A stretch of 64,000 bases of DNA from Mycolicibacterium insubricum. GTDB lineage: Bacteria > Actinomycetota > Actinomycetes > Mycobacteriales > Mycobacteriaceae. A program made the position numbers and the translations under genes. Below the pieces are notes generated by a model. That model searched no databases. It saw only the letters and a list, made by a program, of their open reading frames with translations, and had not been told where the DNA came from. Shown in pieces: positions 54,870-62,502 of the stretch (position 1 is the stretch's first letter; every line of letters starts with the position of its first letter). The DNA lies in contig NZ_AP022618.1 in NCBI RefSeq assembly GCF_010731615.1, positions 1,488,001 through 1,552,000 on the forward strand, in the 5' to 3' direction.

Positions 54870-55772
54870 TCAGGCGGCCGGGGCCAGCGGGCTGCCGGCG
54901 ACGCACCGGCTGGGACGGCCGTGCATGTCGACGGGCACGTCGCCCATCAGAGTGACCCGGTGCATAACGCGGTGCTGGTCGTCGTAGTCGGCCACGGCGC
55001 AGTGCTGGGTGGACCGGTTGTCCCAGACAGCGACGTCGCCGTACTCCCAGTTCCACCGAATGGTGTTCTGCGGCGCGGTGATCCGACGCTGGAGCAGCTC
55101 CAGCAGCGTCGTGGACTCCACCGCGTCCAGGCCGGTGAAACCGCGGACGAACTGGCCGGCGACCAGCACCGGCTCGCCGGTCTCCGGATGCACCCGCACC
55201 ACCGGATGTTCGGTGCGGAAGTCGGGCTTCTCGAACGCCGCGCGCAGCAACCGCTGTTCCTCGGACAGCGGGGCGGCCGCGGCGTAGTCGTAGCGGTTGC
55301 TGTGCAACGCCCACAGGTTCTCGGTCAGCCGCTTGAGGGGTTCGGGCAGTTCGGCGTAGGCGGCGGCGGTGGACGCCCACAGCGTCGACCCGCCGTAGGG
55401 CGGCAGGGTGACCGGCCTCAGCACCGAGATCGCCGGGTAGTCGACGGTGAAGGTGACGTCGGTGTGCCAGCGATCGGCCTTGCCGTAGCGCGAGTCCAGC
55501 GGGGTGATGACCGGGGCCTCGGCGCCGGCGAGGTGGGCGCCGGCCGGGTGCCCGATCGGGGTGCCGAACAGCTCGGCGAATCGGCGCTGCCCGGCGTCGT
55601 CGAGGTGGTGCTGGCCGCGGAAGAAGATGACCCGGTGGCGCAGCAGCGCGGCCCGGATGCCGGCGACGGTCTCCGGGGCGAGGTCGCCGTCCAGGGCGAT
55701 GCCGTCGATCCGGGCGCCCAGCGCCGACCCGAGTCGGGTGATGGTCAACGGGCTGGTTGCGGGGCTGGTCAT
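54870..55772 (-). CDS. TauD-family Fe(II)/2-oxoglutarate dioxygenase (sulfate ester dioxygenase type)
   Basis: This 300-residue dioxygenase has the iron ligands H103 and D105 in RWHTDVTF. The distal histidine lies in [12 protein letters not shown], and the 2-oxoglutarate arginine is nearby in MHRVTLMG. It corresponds to Rv3406, reported to cleave alkyl sulfates to aldehyde and sulfate, with the TetR gene divergent as here. The ATG at 55772 has CAGGAG ahead. Expression is probably blocked by the TetR protein at the two operators in the gap. choD is convergent with a four-base gap. Confidence 0.9.
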   Translation of the reverse strand: MTSPATSPLTITRLGSALGARIDGIALDGDLAPETVAGIRAALLRHRVIFFRGQHHLDDAGQRRFAELFGTPIGHPAGAHLAGAEAPVITPLDSRYGKADRWHTDVTFTVDYPAISVLRPVTLPPYGGSTLWASTAAAYAELPEPLKRLTENLWALHSNRYDYAAAAPLSEEQRLLRAAFEKPDFRTEHPVVRVHPETGEPVLVAGQFVRGFTGLDAVESTTLLELLQRRITAPQNTIRWNWEYGDVAVWDNRSTQHCAVADYDDQHRVMHRVTLMGDVPVDMHGRPSRCVAGSPLAPAA

Positions 55773-55800
55773 GGGAGTCTCCTGCCGATCGAAGCGAAGT

Positions 55801-55816
55801 GTAGTCAGATGACTAC
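55801..55816. promoter_or_regulatory. TetR operator 1 (over the dioxygenase promoter)
   Basis: GTAGTCA-GA-TGACTAC is a perfect 7-2-7 palindrome. It overlaps the reverse-strand -10 TACACT (55798-55803) of the TauD-type gene, well placed for repression. Confidence 0.75.
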
Positions 55817-55831
55817 GGTGGTGTGCGCTAG

Positions 55832-55849
55832 TGTAGACGAATGTCTACA
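55832..55849. promoter_or_regulatory. TetR operator 2 (over the TetR start)
   Basis: TGTAGAC-GAAT-GTCTACA is a perfect 7-4-7 palindrome that contains the ATG (55841) of the TetR gene. TAGTGT (55829-55834) is the matching -10, so the operator spans the start site and should give autorepression. It shares the GTAG...CTAC core with operator 1. Confidence 0.75.
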
Positions 55850-56380
55850 GACGTGCCATCGGGGCGGGACGAGGTTTCCGCGGCGGTACTCGCCGCGGCC
55901 GCGGAACTGTTCGCCGAGCGGGGGCCGTCGGCCACGTCGATCCGCGACGTCGCGGCCCGGGCGAAGGTCAACCACGGTCTGGTGCACCGACATTTCGGGA
56001 GCAAGGAGAAGCTGGTCGGCGCGGTACTCGACCACCTGGCGGCCGAGCTGAACACCCTGCTCGATGCCGGCGCGCCGGAGGCGGACATCGACCGGGCGCT
56101 GGACCGCCAGGCCCGGGTGGTGGTGCGGGCGCTGATGGACGGCTACCCGGTGGGCGAGCTGCAGTCCAGCTTCCCGAACATCGCCCGGCTGCTGGATCGG
56201 GTGTCCCCGGGCGTCGACGATCTGTCCGCGCGGGTGGCCGCGGCCAATCTGCTGGCCACCCAGATCGGCTGGCGGCTGGTGGGCCCGTATCTGGTGACCG
56301 CGCTGGGGCTGGAGGAGCTGAGTGAGGAGCAGCTGCGCGCGGCGATCAAGGGCCCGTGGCCTAAGGTAAACCTGCCCTAA
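55841..56380 (+). CDS. TetR-family repressor (Rv3405c type)
   Basis: This 179-residue repressor has an N-terminal helix-turn-helix at about residues 25-52 ([26 protein letters not shown]). The remainder is the ligand-binding helical domain. It is divergent from the dioxygenase, the arrangement of Rv3405c and Rv3406, so it most likely represses that gene and itself. The transcript would be leaderless, with operator 2 across the start codon. The last 19 bases of the gene also form a candidate IdeR box for mbtK. Confidence 0.9.
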   Translation: MSTDVPSGRDEVSAAVLAAAAELFAERGPSATSIRDVAARAKVNHGLVHRHFGSKEKLVGAVLDHLAAELNTLLDAGAPEADIDRALDRQARVVVRALMDGYPVGELQSSFPNIARLLDRVSPGVDDLSARVAAANLLATQIGWRLVGPYLVTALGLEELSEEQLRAAIKGPWPKVNLP

Positions 56381-56395
56381 CCGATCCGGTAGGCT
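56362..56395 (+). promoter_or_regulatory. candidate IdeR box and -10 for mbtK
   Basis: TAAGG-N9-CCTAA (56362-56380) fits the iron-regulator consensus TTAGG-N9-CCTAA (13 of 19 positions to the full consensus as I recall it). It ends exactly at the TetR stop. TAGGCT (56390-56395) follows, eight bases before the mbtK GTG. Confidence 0.6.
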
Positions 56396-56403
56396 CGGGC
56401 CTC

Positions 56404-57003
56404 GTGTCGACACTGCCACGCGAGCTGACCGATGTGAGCGACGCCGTCGCGGCGGTACCCGCACCGCCGATCCCGGTGGTGGCCGAACCCTATTCGATCC
56501 GGCTGGTCGAACCCGACCGGGACGCCGGAATGGTCTCGGAATGGATGAACCGCCCGCACCTGGTGACCGGCTGGGAATCGGCCTGGCCGGTGGACCGGTG
56601 GCACACCTATCTCGAAGCGCAGCTGGCCGGGGAGTATTCGCGCCCGCTGATCGGCGGCTTCCGCGGCCAGCCGCACGGCTACATCGAGATCTACCGGGCG
56701 GCAAAGGATTCCATCGCCCCGCGCTACGACGCCGACCCGCACGACCTGGGCATGCACGCCGCGATCGCCGAATTGCGGATGGTCAACCGGGGTTTCGCGC
56801 CGCTGCTGCTGCCGCGGCTGACTGCGGCGCTGTTCGACCTGGACCCGGACTGCCGGCGGATCATGTTCGATCCCGACCACCGCAACGACGGCGCCCGGCG
56901 GCTGTGCGAGTGGGCGGGCTGTGAGTTCCTCGGCGAGCACCAGATGTCCAACCGGCGGATGGCGCTGTATGCGTTGCACCGGCCGGCTCGACGAGCGGTG
57001 TAG
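56404..57003 (+). CDS. mbtK: mycobactin lysine N-acyltransferase MbtK
   Basis: This 199-residue GNAT-fold enzyme attaches the long acyl chain to the epsilon-amino group of a lysine in mycobactin. The run FDPDHRNDGARRLCEWAGCEFLGEH and the earlier SEWMNRPHLVTGWE are nearly identical to Rv1347c. The GTG at 56404 has a TANNNT hexamer upstream. It converges with mbtN, reproducing the mbt-2 locus (mbtL-mbtM-mbtN with mbtK convergent). Iron limitation should induce it through loss of IdeR binding. Confidence 0.92.
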   Translation: MSTLPRELTDVSDAVAAVPAPPIPVVAEPYSIRLVEPDRDAGMVSEWMNRPHLVTGWESAWPVDRWHTYLEAQLAGEYSRPLIGGFRGQPHGYIEIYRAAKDSIAPRYDADPHDLGMHAAIAELRMVNRGFAPLLLPRLTAALFDLDPDCRRIMFDPDHRNDGARRLCEWAGCEFLGEHQMSNRRMALYALHRPARRAV

Positions 57004-57005
57004 TT

Positions 57006-58169
57006 CTACTCGGCGGGGCCGATCATCTCCCGGTAGCCGTCGAAGTCGGGCTTCATCGCCGCGGCGACCAGCTCCCACAGCACCTCGTCGGTGCCGCCGC
57101 CCACCCGGGCCAGTTTCATGTCCCGCCACCAGCGGCCCAGCGGCGTCTCGTCGACGAGATAGCCGGCGCCGCCGAAGATGTGCATGCACTCGGCGAGCAC
57201 CTCTTCGCCGAGCCGGGCGGCGCTGACCTTCACCGCGGCCGCGGTGCGCAGGTCCAGCTTCCCGCCCGCGGCGATTCCGTTGAGCCCGTGCCGAAGCAGG
57301 TCGACGCGGGCCTGCATGTCGGCCATCCGCATGCGCAGCGCCTGATGCTCGAACAGGGTCGCGCCGAACTGGCGGCGGGTGACCATCCGGGCGTGGGTGA
57401 TGCCCAGCACCTTCTGGCAGGACGAGGCCACCTGGCCGGCGATCGACATCCGTTCATGCGCCAGGCCCCAGGAGATGGCGGCCAGCCCGGTGCCGGCGCG
57501 GGCGATGAGTGCCTCCGCGGGCACCCAGGTGTCGATGTGCACCGCGGCGGTGTCCAGCGGGCCGGCGCCGACCTTGCGATAGGGCGTCTGCACCTCGGTC
57601 TGCGCCAGCGGCACCGCGATCAGCAGCACGTTGCCGTGCCGGCTGGCCGGATCGTGGTCGACGCTGCGCGCCACCACCAGGACATAGTCGGCGATCGGCG
57701 ACAGGGACACGAACTTCTTGCGCCCGCTGATCGCGAAACCGCCGCGCTCCGAACGGACCTCGGTCTCCACGATCTGCAGGTCGGAGCCGCCGGATTCCTC
57801 CGACGCACCGATGCACAGCACCGCCTCGCCGCGGATGGCCCGCTCGGCGATGTCCTTGAGATGCTCGGATTTGCCGAACCGGCGCAGGATGGCGATCGCC
57901 GAGTCGTGCAGGCTTACGCCGACGCCGATGCCGCCGGAGCCCAGATGGCCCAGCCGGTAGGCCAGTTCCAGCAACTTGGCCACGTCCGGGTGCTGGTGAT
58001 CACCCCACTTGGCGGTGAAAACACCGGAGCTGCCGAGGTATTCGATCAGTGCGCGGGGGAACCGCTCGGTCTTTTCGGCTTCGGCCGTCCAGGCCTTCAC
58101 CCGCTCGTCGAACACCTCGCCGAGCAACTGCCGGTATTCGTCGACACCGATCTCGGTTGCTGCCGTCAT
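57006..58169 (-). CDS. mbtN: acyl-ACP dehydrogenase MbtN
   Basis: This 387-residue flavoprotein of the acyl-CoA dehydrogenase fold introduces the alpha,beta double bond in the mycobactin acyl chain while it is on the carrier protein. Typical segments are [19 protein letters not shown], the core helix [21 protein letters not shown], and the C-terminal [22 protein letters not shown]. Its length agrees with Rv1346 (about 386). The ATG at 58169 overlaps the mbtM stop by four bases. It ends the mbtL-M-N operon. Confidence 0.92.
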   Translation of the reverse strand: MTAATEIGVDEYRQLLGEVFDERVKAWTAEAEKTERFPRALIEYLGSSGVFTAKWGDHQHPDVAKLLELAYRLGHLGSGGIGVGVSLHDSAIAILRRFGKSEHLKDIAERAIRGEAVLCIGASEESGGSDLQIVETEVRSERGGFAISGRKKFVSLSPIADYVLVVARSVDHDPASRHGNVLLIAVPLAQTEVQTPYRKVGAGPLDTAAVHIDTWVPAEALIARAGTGLAAISWGLAHERMSIAGQVASSCQKVLGITHARMVTRRQFGATLFEHQALRMRMADMQARVDLLRHGLNGIAAGGKLDLRTAAAVKVSAARLGEEVLAECMHIFGGAGYLVDETPLGRWWRDMKLARVGGGTDEVLWELVAAAMKPDFDGYREMIGPAE

Positions 58170-59740
58170 CCCCGCGTGACCTCCAGTTCCTGCTTGACCG
58201 CCAGCCGCCGCAGCTTGCCCGAAGAGGTGCGCGGCAGCGTCCCGGGCGCGACGAACCGCACGTCGGCGGGCACCAGACCGCACTGGGAGGCCACCCGCGA
58301 GACGAGTTCGGCTCGGGCGCCGGCCTCGTCGGGACCGCGGAACTCCGCGGTGATGACCAGTCCTGGGCGCAGCGCGTCGGCGGCGGTGCCGACCGCGACG
58401 ACCGCACCCTCGCGCACCCCGCGGACCTGCGCGGCGACCCGCTCCACCTCGGTGGGGAAGACGTTGCGCCCCGCGACGGTGATGAGTTCCTTCACCCGGC
58501 CGCAGACCACCAGGCCGTCGTCGGTGAGATAGCCGAGATCCCCGGTGGGGAACCAAGTTTGCGGATCCAGCGGCGCCTCACCGAGATAGCCCGACATCAT
58601 GGAGCTACCGCGGATCTCGATCTGGCCGACGTCGCGGCCGGGGATGTCGGACTGTTCGTGGTCGATCGGGGCCAGGCGCAGTTCCATGCCGGGCACCGGG
58701 TGCCCGAGCGTCGCCTGTTTGCGCACCGAACCGGTTGCGTCGTCACGGATCTCGTCGTAGCGCAGACCGCTGCCCGGGACCGGTGCGGTGACCGCGCAGG
58801 TGGACTCGGCCAGCCCGTAGGACGGCGCGGCGGCACCGGGGTCCAGGCCGAATCGGGCCATTTCGGTCAGGAACAGCGCCAGCCCGTCGCAGTCGATCGG
58901 CTCGCCACCGTTGAGCGCGAATCGCAGTGCGCCGAGGTCGATATCGCTGATGCGGCGGGCGTATTTGCCGAGCACGTTGTAGGCGAAGTTCGGTGCGGCG
59001 GTCAGGGTCGCGCGGCTCTCGGAGAGCCAGTTCAGCCAGCGGAACGGCGAGGCGGAGAACGCGCCAGTCGGCGCCAGCCAGGTTTCGCAGCCGCTGAGCG
59101 CCCCGGACAGCAGGAAGGACAGGCCCATGTCGTGGTAGAGCGGCAGCCAGGTGAGACCGACGTCGACCGACGAGTCGGTGCTGGTCCGCTGCAGCAGCCC
59201 GCTCAGGTTGTTGAGCACCGCCTCGGCAGGCAGGGCCGCGGTGCGCGGGGTGCCGGTGGAGCCCGCGGTGCCCTGCAGCACCGCGGGGCCGTCGGTGGCG
59301 GGCGGGGTGAGGGGGGTGGTGGAGCCGGGTGCGGCGACATCCGGCAGATCGAGCACCGGGAGGGCGCCGGACCCGCGCAGCGGGTCGAGGGTGGGGCCGT
59401 GGCTGAACACCGCGCCGACGCCGATGCCGGCGAACCGGTCGAGGGTGGCACGGGCCCATTCGCCGACGTCGGCGCCGCGGACCGGTCCGGGCAGGATGGA
59501 CACCGCGCGTCCGGCCAGCCAGGCTCCGTGGATCGCGGCGACGAATTCCACCGTCGGCTCGCCGACCAGGCCGACCTCGCCGCGGGTGCCGTCGAGCAGG
59601 CGTTGGGCGACGGCCAGGCCGCGGGCGTGCACCTCGGCCCACGGGTGTCGGATCCATTCCGCGCGGGCCGAGTCGAGAACCACCAGATCGTTGGCGGATT
59701 CGGTCATCGCCCGGGTCAGTGCGCTCGCCAGGACGTTCAC
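58166..59740 (-). CDS. mbtM: fatty acyl-AMP ligase MbtM
   Basis: This 524-residue adenylate-forming enzyme activates the fatty acid and loads it onto the MbtL carrier. ANL motifs include the P-loop TAGSTGTPR, the GLAEST motif A5 and the [17 protein letters not shown] region. The C-terminal TSSGKLRR holds the catalytic lysine. It corresponds to Rv1345 (FadD33). The GTG at 59740 is seven bases after mbtL, so the two are co-transcribed under the IdeR box at 60025. Confidence 0.92.
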   Translation of the reverse strand: MNVLASALTRAMTESANDLVVLDSARAEWIRHPWAEVHARGLAVAQRLLDGTRGEVGLVGEPTVEFVAAIHGAWLAGRAVSILPGPVRGADVGEWARATLDRFAGIGVGAVFSHGPTLDPLRGSGALPVLDLPDVAAPGSTTPLTPPATDGPAVLQGTAGSTGTPRTAALPAEAVLNNLSGLLQRTSTDSSVDVGLTWLPLYHDMGLSFLLSGALSGCETWLAPTGAFSASPFRWLNWLSESRATLTAAPNFAYNVLGKYARRISDIDLGALRFALNGGEPIDCDGLALFLTEMARFGLDPGAAAPSYGLAESTCAVTAPVPGSGLRYDEIRDDATGSVRKQATLGHPVPGMELRLAPIDHEQSDIPGRDVGQIEIRGSSMMSGYLGEAPLDPQTWFPTGDLGYLTDDGLVVCGRVKELITVAGRNVFPTEVERVAAQVRGVREGAVVAVGTAADALRPGLVITAEFRGPDEAGARAELVSRVASQCGLVPADVRFVAPGTLPRTSSGKLRRLAVKQELEVTRG

Positions 59741-59747
59741 CGGAGGC

Positions 59748-60008
59748 TCATTTCGCCGTCGGAACCTTGGCCAGAATGGCGTTTTCCAGATCGCCCACGG
59801 TGTCGCAGGTGAGCAGGTCCTCTTCGGTCAGCACGACGCCGAGCCGGTCCTCGATGGCGACCATGCCGACGGCGAACGCGACCGAGTCCAGACCGACGTC
59901 GTCGACGAGCCGGGACTCCCGGGTGACGCGGCTGATGTCGACGTTCAGGTCGTCGCGCAGAATCTCCTCGAGGGCGGCGTCGATGCGCTCCGGCGTTGAG
60001 CTCTCCAT
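59748..60008 (-). CDS. mbtL: acyl carrier protein MbtL
   Basis: This 86-residue carrier protein holds the mycobactin side chain. The phosphopantetheine serine is S42 in [11 protein letters not shown]. The reverse-strand ATG at 60008 has TAGGTT (60015-60020) six bases upstream, suggesting a leaderless transcript. It is the first gene of the mbtL-mbtM-mbtN operon. Confidence 0.92.
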   Translation of the reverse strand: MESSTPERIDAALEEILRDDLNVDISRVTRESRLVDDVGLDSVAFAVGMVAIEDRLGVVLTEEDLLTCDTVGDLENAILAKVPTAK

Positions 60009-60014
60009 GCCCCA

Positions 60015-60043
60015 AACCTACACCATTGGTAAGCCTAGCCTTA
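60015..60043 (-). promoter_or_regulatory. IdeR box and -10 for mbtL-mbtM-mbtN
   Basis: On the reverse strand the box (60025-60043) reads TAAGGCTAGGCTTACCAAT, matching 14 of 19 positions of the IdeR consensus as I recall it. The -10 TAGGTT is at 60015-60020. Binding would cover the -35/spacer region and repress in iron-replete cells. Confidence 0.72.
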
Positions 60044-60084
60044 TTTCAGTATCAAGCCTCGGGGGAGGGCCCCCCGGCGTCTCC

Positions 60085-60090
60085 TAGACT
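60085..60090 (+). promoter_or_regulatory. -10 hexamer for guaA
   Basis: TAGACT lies six bases before the GTG at 60097, fitting TANNNT and a leaderless transcript. Confidence 0.5.
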
Positions 60091-60096
60091 GGCCCG

Positions 60097-61668
60097 GTGG
60101 AATCGCAGTCGGCCTCTCAGGTCCTTCGTCCGGTGCTCGTCGTCGACTTCGGCGCGCAGTACGCGCAGCTGATCGCCCGCCGGGTGCGTGAGGCCCGGGT
60201 GTACTCGGAGGTCATTCCGCACACCGCCACCGCCGCCGAGATCGCCGCGCGCCAGCCGCTGGCCGTGGTGCTCTCCGGCGGCCCAGCCAGTGTGTACGCC
60301 GACGGTGCGCCGGGCATCGACCCCGCGCTGTTCGACCTGGGTGTCCCGGTGTTCGGCATCTGCTACGGATTCCAGGCGATGGCGGTGGCCCTCGGCGGCA
60401 CCGTCGCGCGCACCGGGGCCAGTGAATACGGCCGCACCGAACTGAATGTGACCGGCGGGCAACTGCATTCGGGTCTGCCCGGCACCCAGCCGGTGTGGAT
60501 GAGCCACGGCGACGCGGTGACCGCCGCCCCGCCGGGATTCCAGGTGACCGCCGCCAGTGCCGGGGCCCCGGTGGCCGCGTTCGAGGACCGGGCCCGCCGG
60601 CTGGCCGGGGTGCAGTACCACCCCGAGGTGCTGCATTCGCCGCACGGCCAGCAGGTGCTGAGCCGGTTCCTGCACGAATTCGCCGGCATCGACGCGGCCT
60701 GGACTCCGGCCAATATCGCCGAGGGCCTCATCGAGGCGGTCCGCGTGCAGATCGGCGACGGGCGGGCGATCTGCGGCCTGAGCGGCGGGGTGGACTCCGC
60801 GGTCGCCGCCGCGCTGGTGCAGCGGGCCATCGGCGACCGGCTGACCTGTGTGTTCGTCGATCACGGGCTGCTGCGCGCCGGCGAGCGCACCCAGGTGGAA
60901 CGCGACTTCGTCGCCGCCACCGGAGCCCGGCTGGTCACCGTCGACGCCCAGGCGCAGTTCCTGGACGCGCTGAGTGCGGTGAGCAACCCGGAGGGCAAGC
61001 GCAAGATCATCGGCCGCGAGTTCATCCGGTCCTTCGAGGCCGCGGTGCGCGACACCCTCGGCAGTTCCGAAGCCGAAACCGAGTTCCTGGTGCAGGGCAC
61101 GCTGTATCCCGACGTGGTGGAATCCGGCGGCGGCACCGGCACGGCCAATATCAAGAGCCACCACAACGTCGGCGGGCTGCCCGACGACCTGAAGTTCACC
61201 CTCGTCGAGCCGCTGCGGCTGCTGTTCAAGGACGAGGTGCGCGCGGTCGGCCGGGAGCTGGGCCTGCCCGAGGAGATCGTGGCCCGCCAGCCGTTCCCGG
61301 GACCGGGCCTGGCCATCCGGATCGTCGGGGAGGTCACCGCGCAGCGGCTGGCCACTCTGCGCCGGGCCGACGCGATCGCCCGCGAGGAACTGACCATGGC
61401 GGGTCTGGACAACCAGATCTGGCAGTGCCCGGTGGTGCTGCTGGCCGACGTCCGCTCGGTCGGCGTGCAGGGTGACGGGCGCACCTACGGGCATCCGATC
61501 GTGCTGCGGCCGGTGTCCAGTGAGGACGCGATGACCGCGGACTGGACCCGGGTGCCCTACGAGGTGCTGGAGCGGATCTCGACGCGGATCACCAACGAGG
61601 TGCCCGAGGTCAACCGGGTGGTGCTGGACGTCACCAGCAAGCCGCCGGGCACCATCGAGTGGGAGTAG
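60097..61668 (+). CDS. guaA: GMP synthase (glutamine-hydrolysing)
   Basis: This enzyme aminates XMP to GMP using glutamine and ATP. It has 523 residues. The class I amidotransferase domain holds C89 in [10 protein letters not shown] and the His/Glu pair in YHPEV. The ATP-pyrophosphatase loop is SGGVDS (229-234), and the C-terminal dimerisation domain ends KPPGTIEWE. It completes the guanine branch begun by guaB2. In M. tuberculosis Rv3396c lies at the same relative position, before the imu genes. Confidence 0.96.
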   Translation: MESQSASQVLRPVLVVDFGAQYAQLIARRVREARVYSEVIPHTATAAEIAARQPLAVVLSGGPASVYADGAPGIDPALFDLGVPVFGICYGFQAMAVALGGTVARTGASEYGRTELNVTGGQLHSGLPGTQPVWMSHGDAVTAAPPGFQVTAASAGAPVAAFEDRARRLAGVQYHPEVLHSPHGQQVLSRFLHEFAGIDAAWTPANIAEGLIEAVRVQIGDGRAICGLSGGVDSAVAAALVQRAIGDRLTCVFVDHGLLRAGERTQVERDFVAATGARLVTVDAQAQFLDALSAVSNPEGKRKIIGREFIRSFEAAVRDTLGSSEAETEFLVQGTLYPDVVESGGGTGTANIKSHHNVGGLPDDLKFTLVEPLRLLFKDEVRAVGRELGLPEEIVARQPFPGPGLAIRIVGEVTAQRLATLRRADAIAREELTMAGLDNQIWQCPVVLLADVRSVGVQGDGRTYGHPIVLRPVSSEDAMTADWTRVPYEVLERISTRITNEVPEVNRVVLDVTSKPPGTIEWE

Positions 61669-61711
61669 CCCGACGACGAAGCCCCGAGGGACGAGGGGTG
61701 AGGAGTCGGGC
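61668..61711 (+). terminator. hairpin after guaA
   Basis: An outer stem GCCCGAC (61668-61674) pairs with GTCGGGC (61705-61711). An inner CCCC/GGGG pairing lies at 61682-61685 and 61695-61698. It has internal loops and no T-run, so it is a moderate terminator candidate. Confidence 0.45.
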
Positions 61712-61741
61712 CATCGGGACTAGCCCTGACTCTCTGACTCC

Positions 61742-61795
61742 TTGACGCCTGTCGGTGGGCGGGTGTTTACTCGAGTGCATCGAACAGAAGTTCGA
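61742..61795 (+). promoter_or_regulatory. SOS promoter of imuA'-imuB with LexA box
   Basis: TTGACG (61742-61747), 18 bases and TTTACT (61766-61771) form the promoter. TCGAAC-AGAA-GTTCGA (61780-61795) is a perfect mycobacterial LexA box at about the start site. Confidence 0.9.
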
Positions 61796-61812
61796 ACAGG
61801 GACGGTTGTTCG

Positions 61813-62502
61813 GTGCGCGTGGAGGATGGTTCGATGGGCGTGTCTGCTCCGGAAAATCGAGCTGACCAGCTCGAACAGCTGAGAAAACGGATGGCTGCGA
61901 TCTCCGGCCGGGTGGGTTCGTCGCACCGCGGACCGGGGACGGCGACGGCGCGCGCCCTGCCGGATGTGGCCCCGGAAAGTTTGCTGCCGGTCCCGGAATC
62001 GCTGCTCGGAGTGCTCCCCGGCGGGTTGCCGAGGGGCAGCGTCGCGGTGACCTCGGGGGCCCGGTCTCTGCCGCTGGGCATAGCCGCCGCGGTGACTGCT
62101 GCCGGGGGACACGCGGCCATCGTCGGGCTGCCCGGCGCCGGGCTGCTGGCCGCCGCCGAGATGGGTGCGGACCTGAGCCGGATCGCGATGATCCCGGACC
62201 CGGGCCCCGACCCGGTGGAGGTGGCCGCGGTGCTGACCGACGGCATGGACCTGGTGCTGCTGGGCATGACGGGTACGGCGGTGTCACCGGGGAGGGCCCG
62301 GGTGATCGGCGGGCGGCTGCGGCACCGGGGTGCGGTCCTGGTGGTCGTCGGTGGCGACTGGCCGGGACCCGCGCTGCGGCTGGACGCCCGGGTGCGCGGT
62401 TATGAGACGACCGTCGCCGAGCCCGGCCGGGGTCGGCTGTGCCGCGTGCGGCTGGCGGTCCGGGCCCGGGGGCGCGGGGTGGGCATCCCGAGGCCGGCAT
62501 GA
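61813..62502 (+). CDS. imuA': mutasome accessory protein ImuA'
   Basis: This 229-residue RecA-like-fold protein corresponds to Rv3395c and acts with ImuB and DnaE2 in SOS mutagenesis. The conserved segment is LPGGLPRGSVAVTSGARSLPLGIAAAVTAAGGHAAIVG. There the usual P-loop lysine is absent, so ATPase activity is doubtful. I use the GTG at 61813, preceded by AGGGACGG; an in-frame ATG at 61834 is the alternative. It sits behind a LexA box and overlaps imuB by four bases. Confidence 0.88.
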   Translation: MRVEDGSMGVSAPENRADQLEQLRKRMAAISGRVGSSHRGPGTATARALPDVAPESLLPVPESLLGVLPGGLPRGSVAVTSGARSLPLGIAAAVTAAGGHAAIVGLPGAGLLAAAEMGADLSRIAMIPDPGPDPVEVAAVLTDGMDLVLLGMTGTAVSPGRARVIGGRLRHRGAVLVVVGGDWPGPALRLDARVRGYETTVAEPGRGRLCRVRLAVRARGRGVGIPRPA

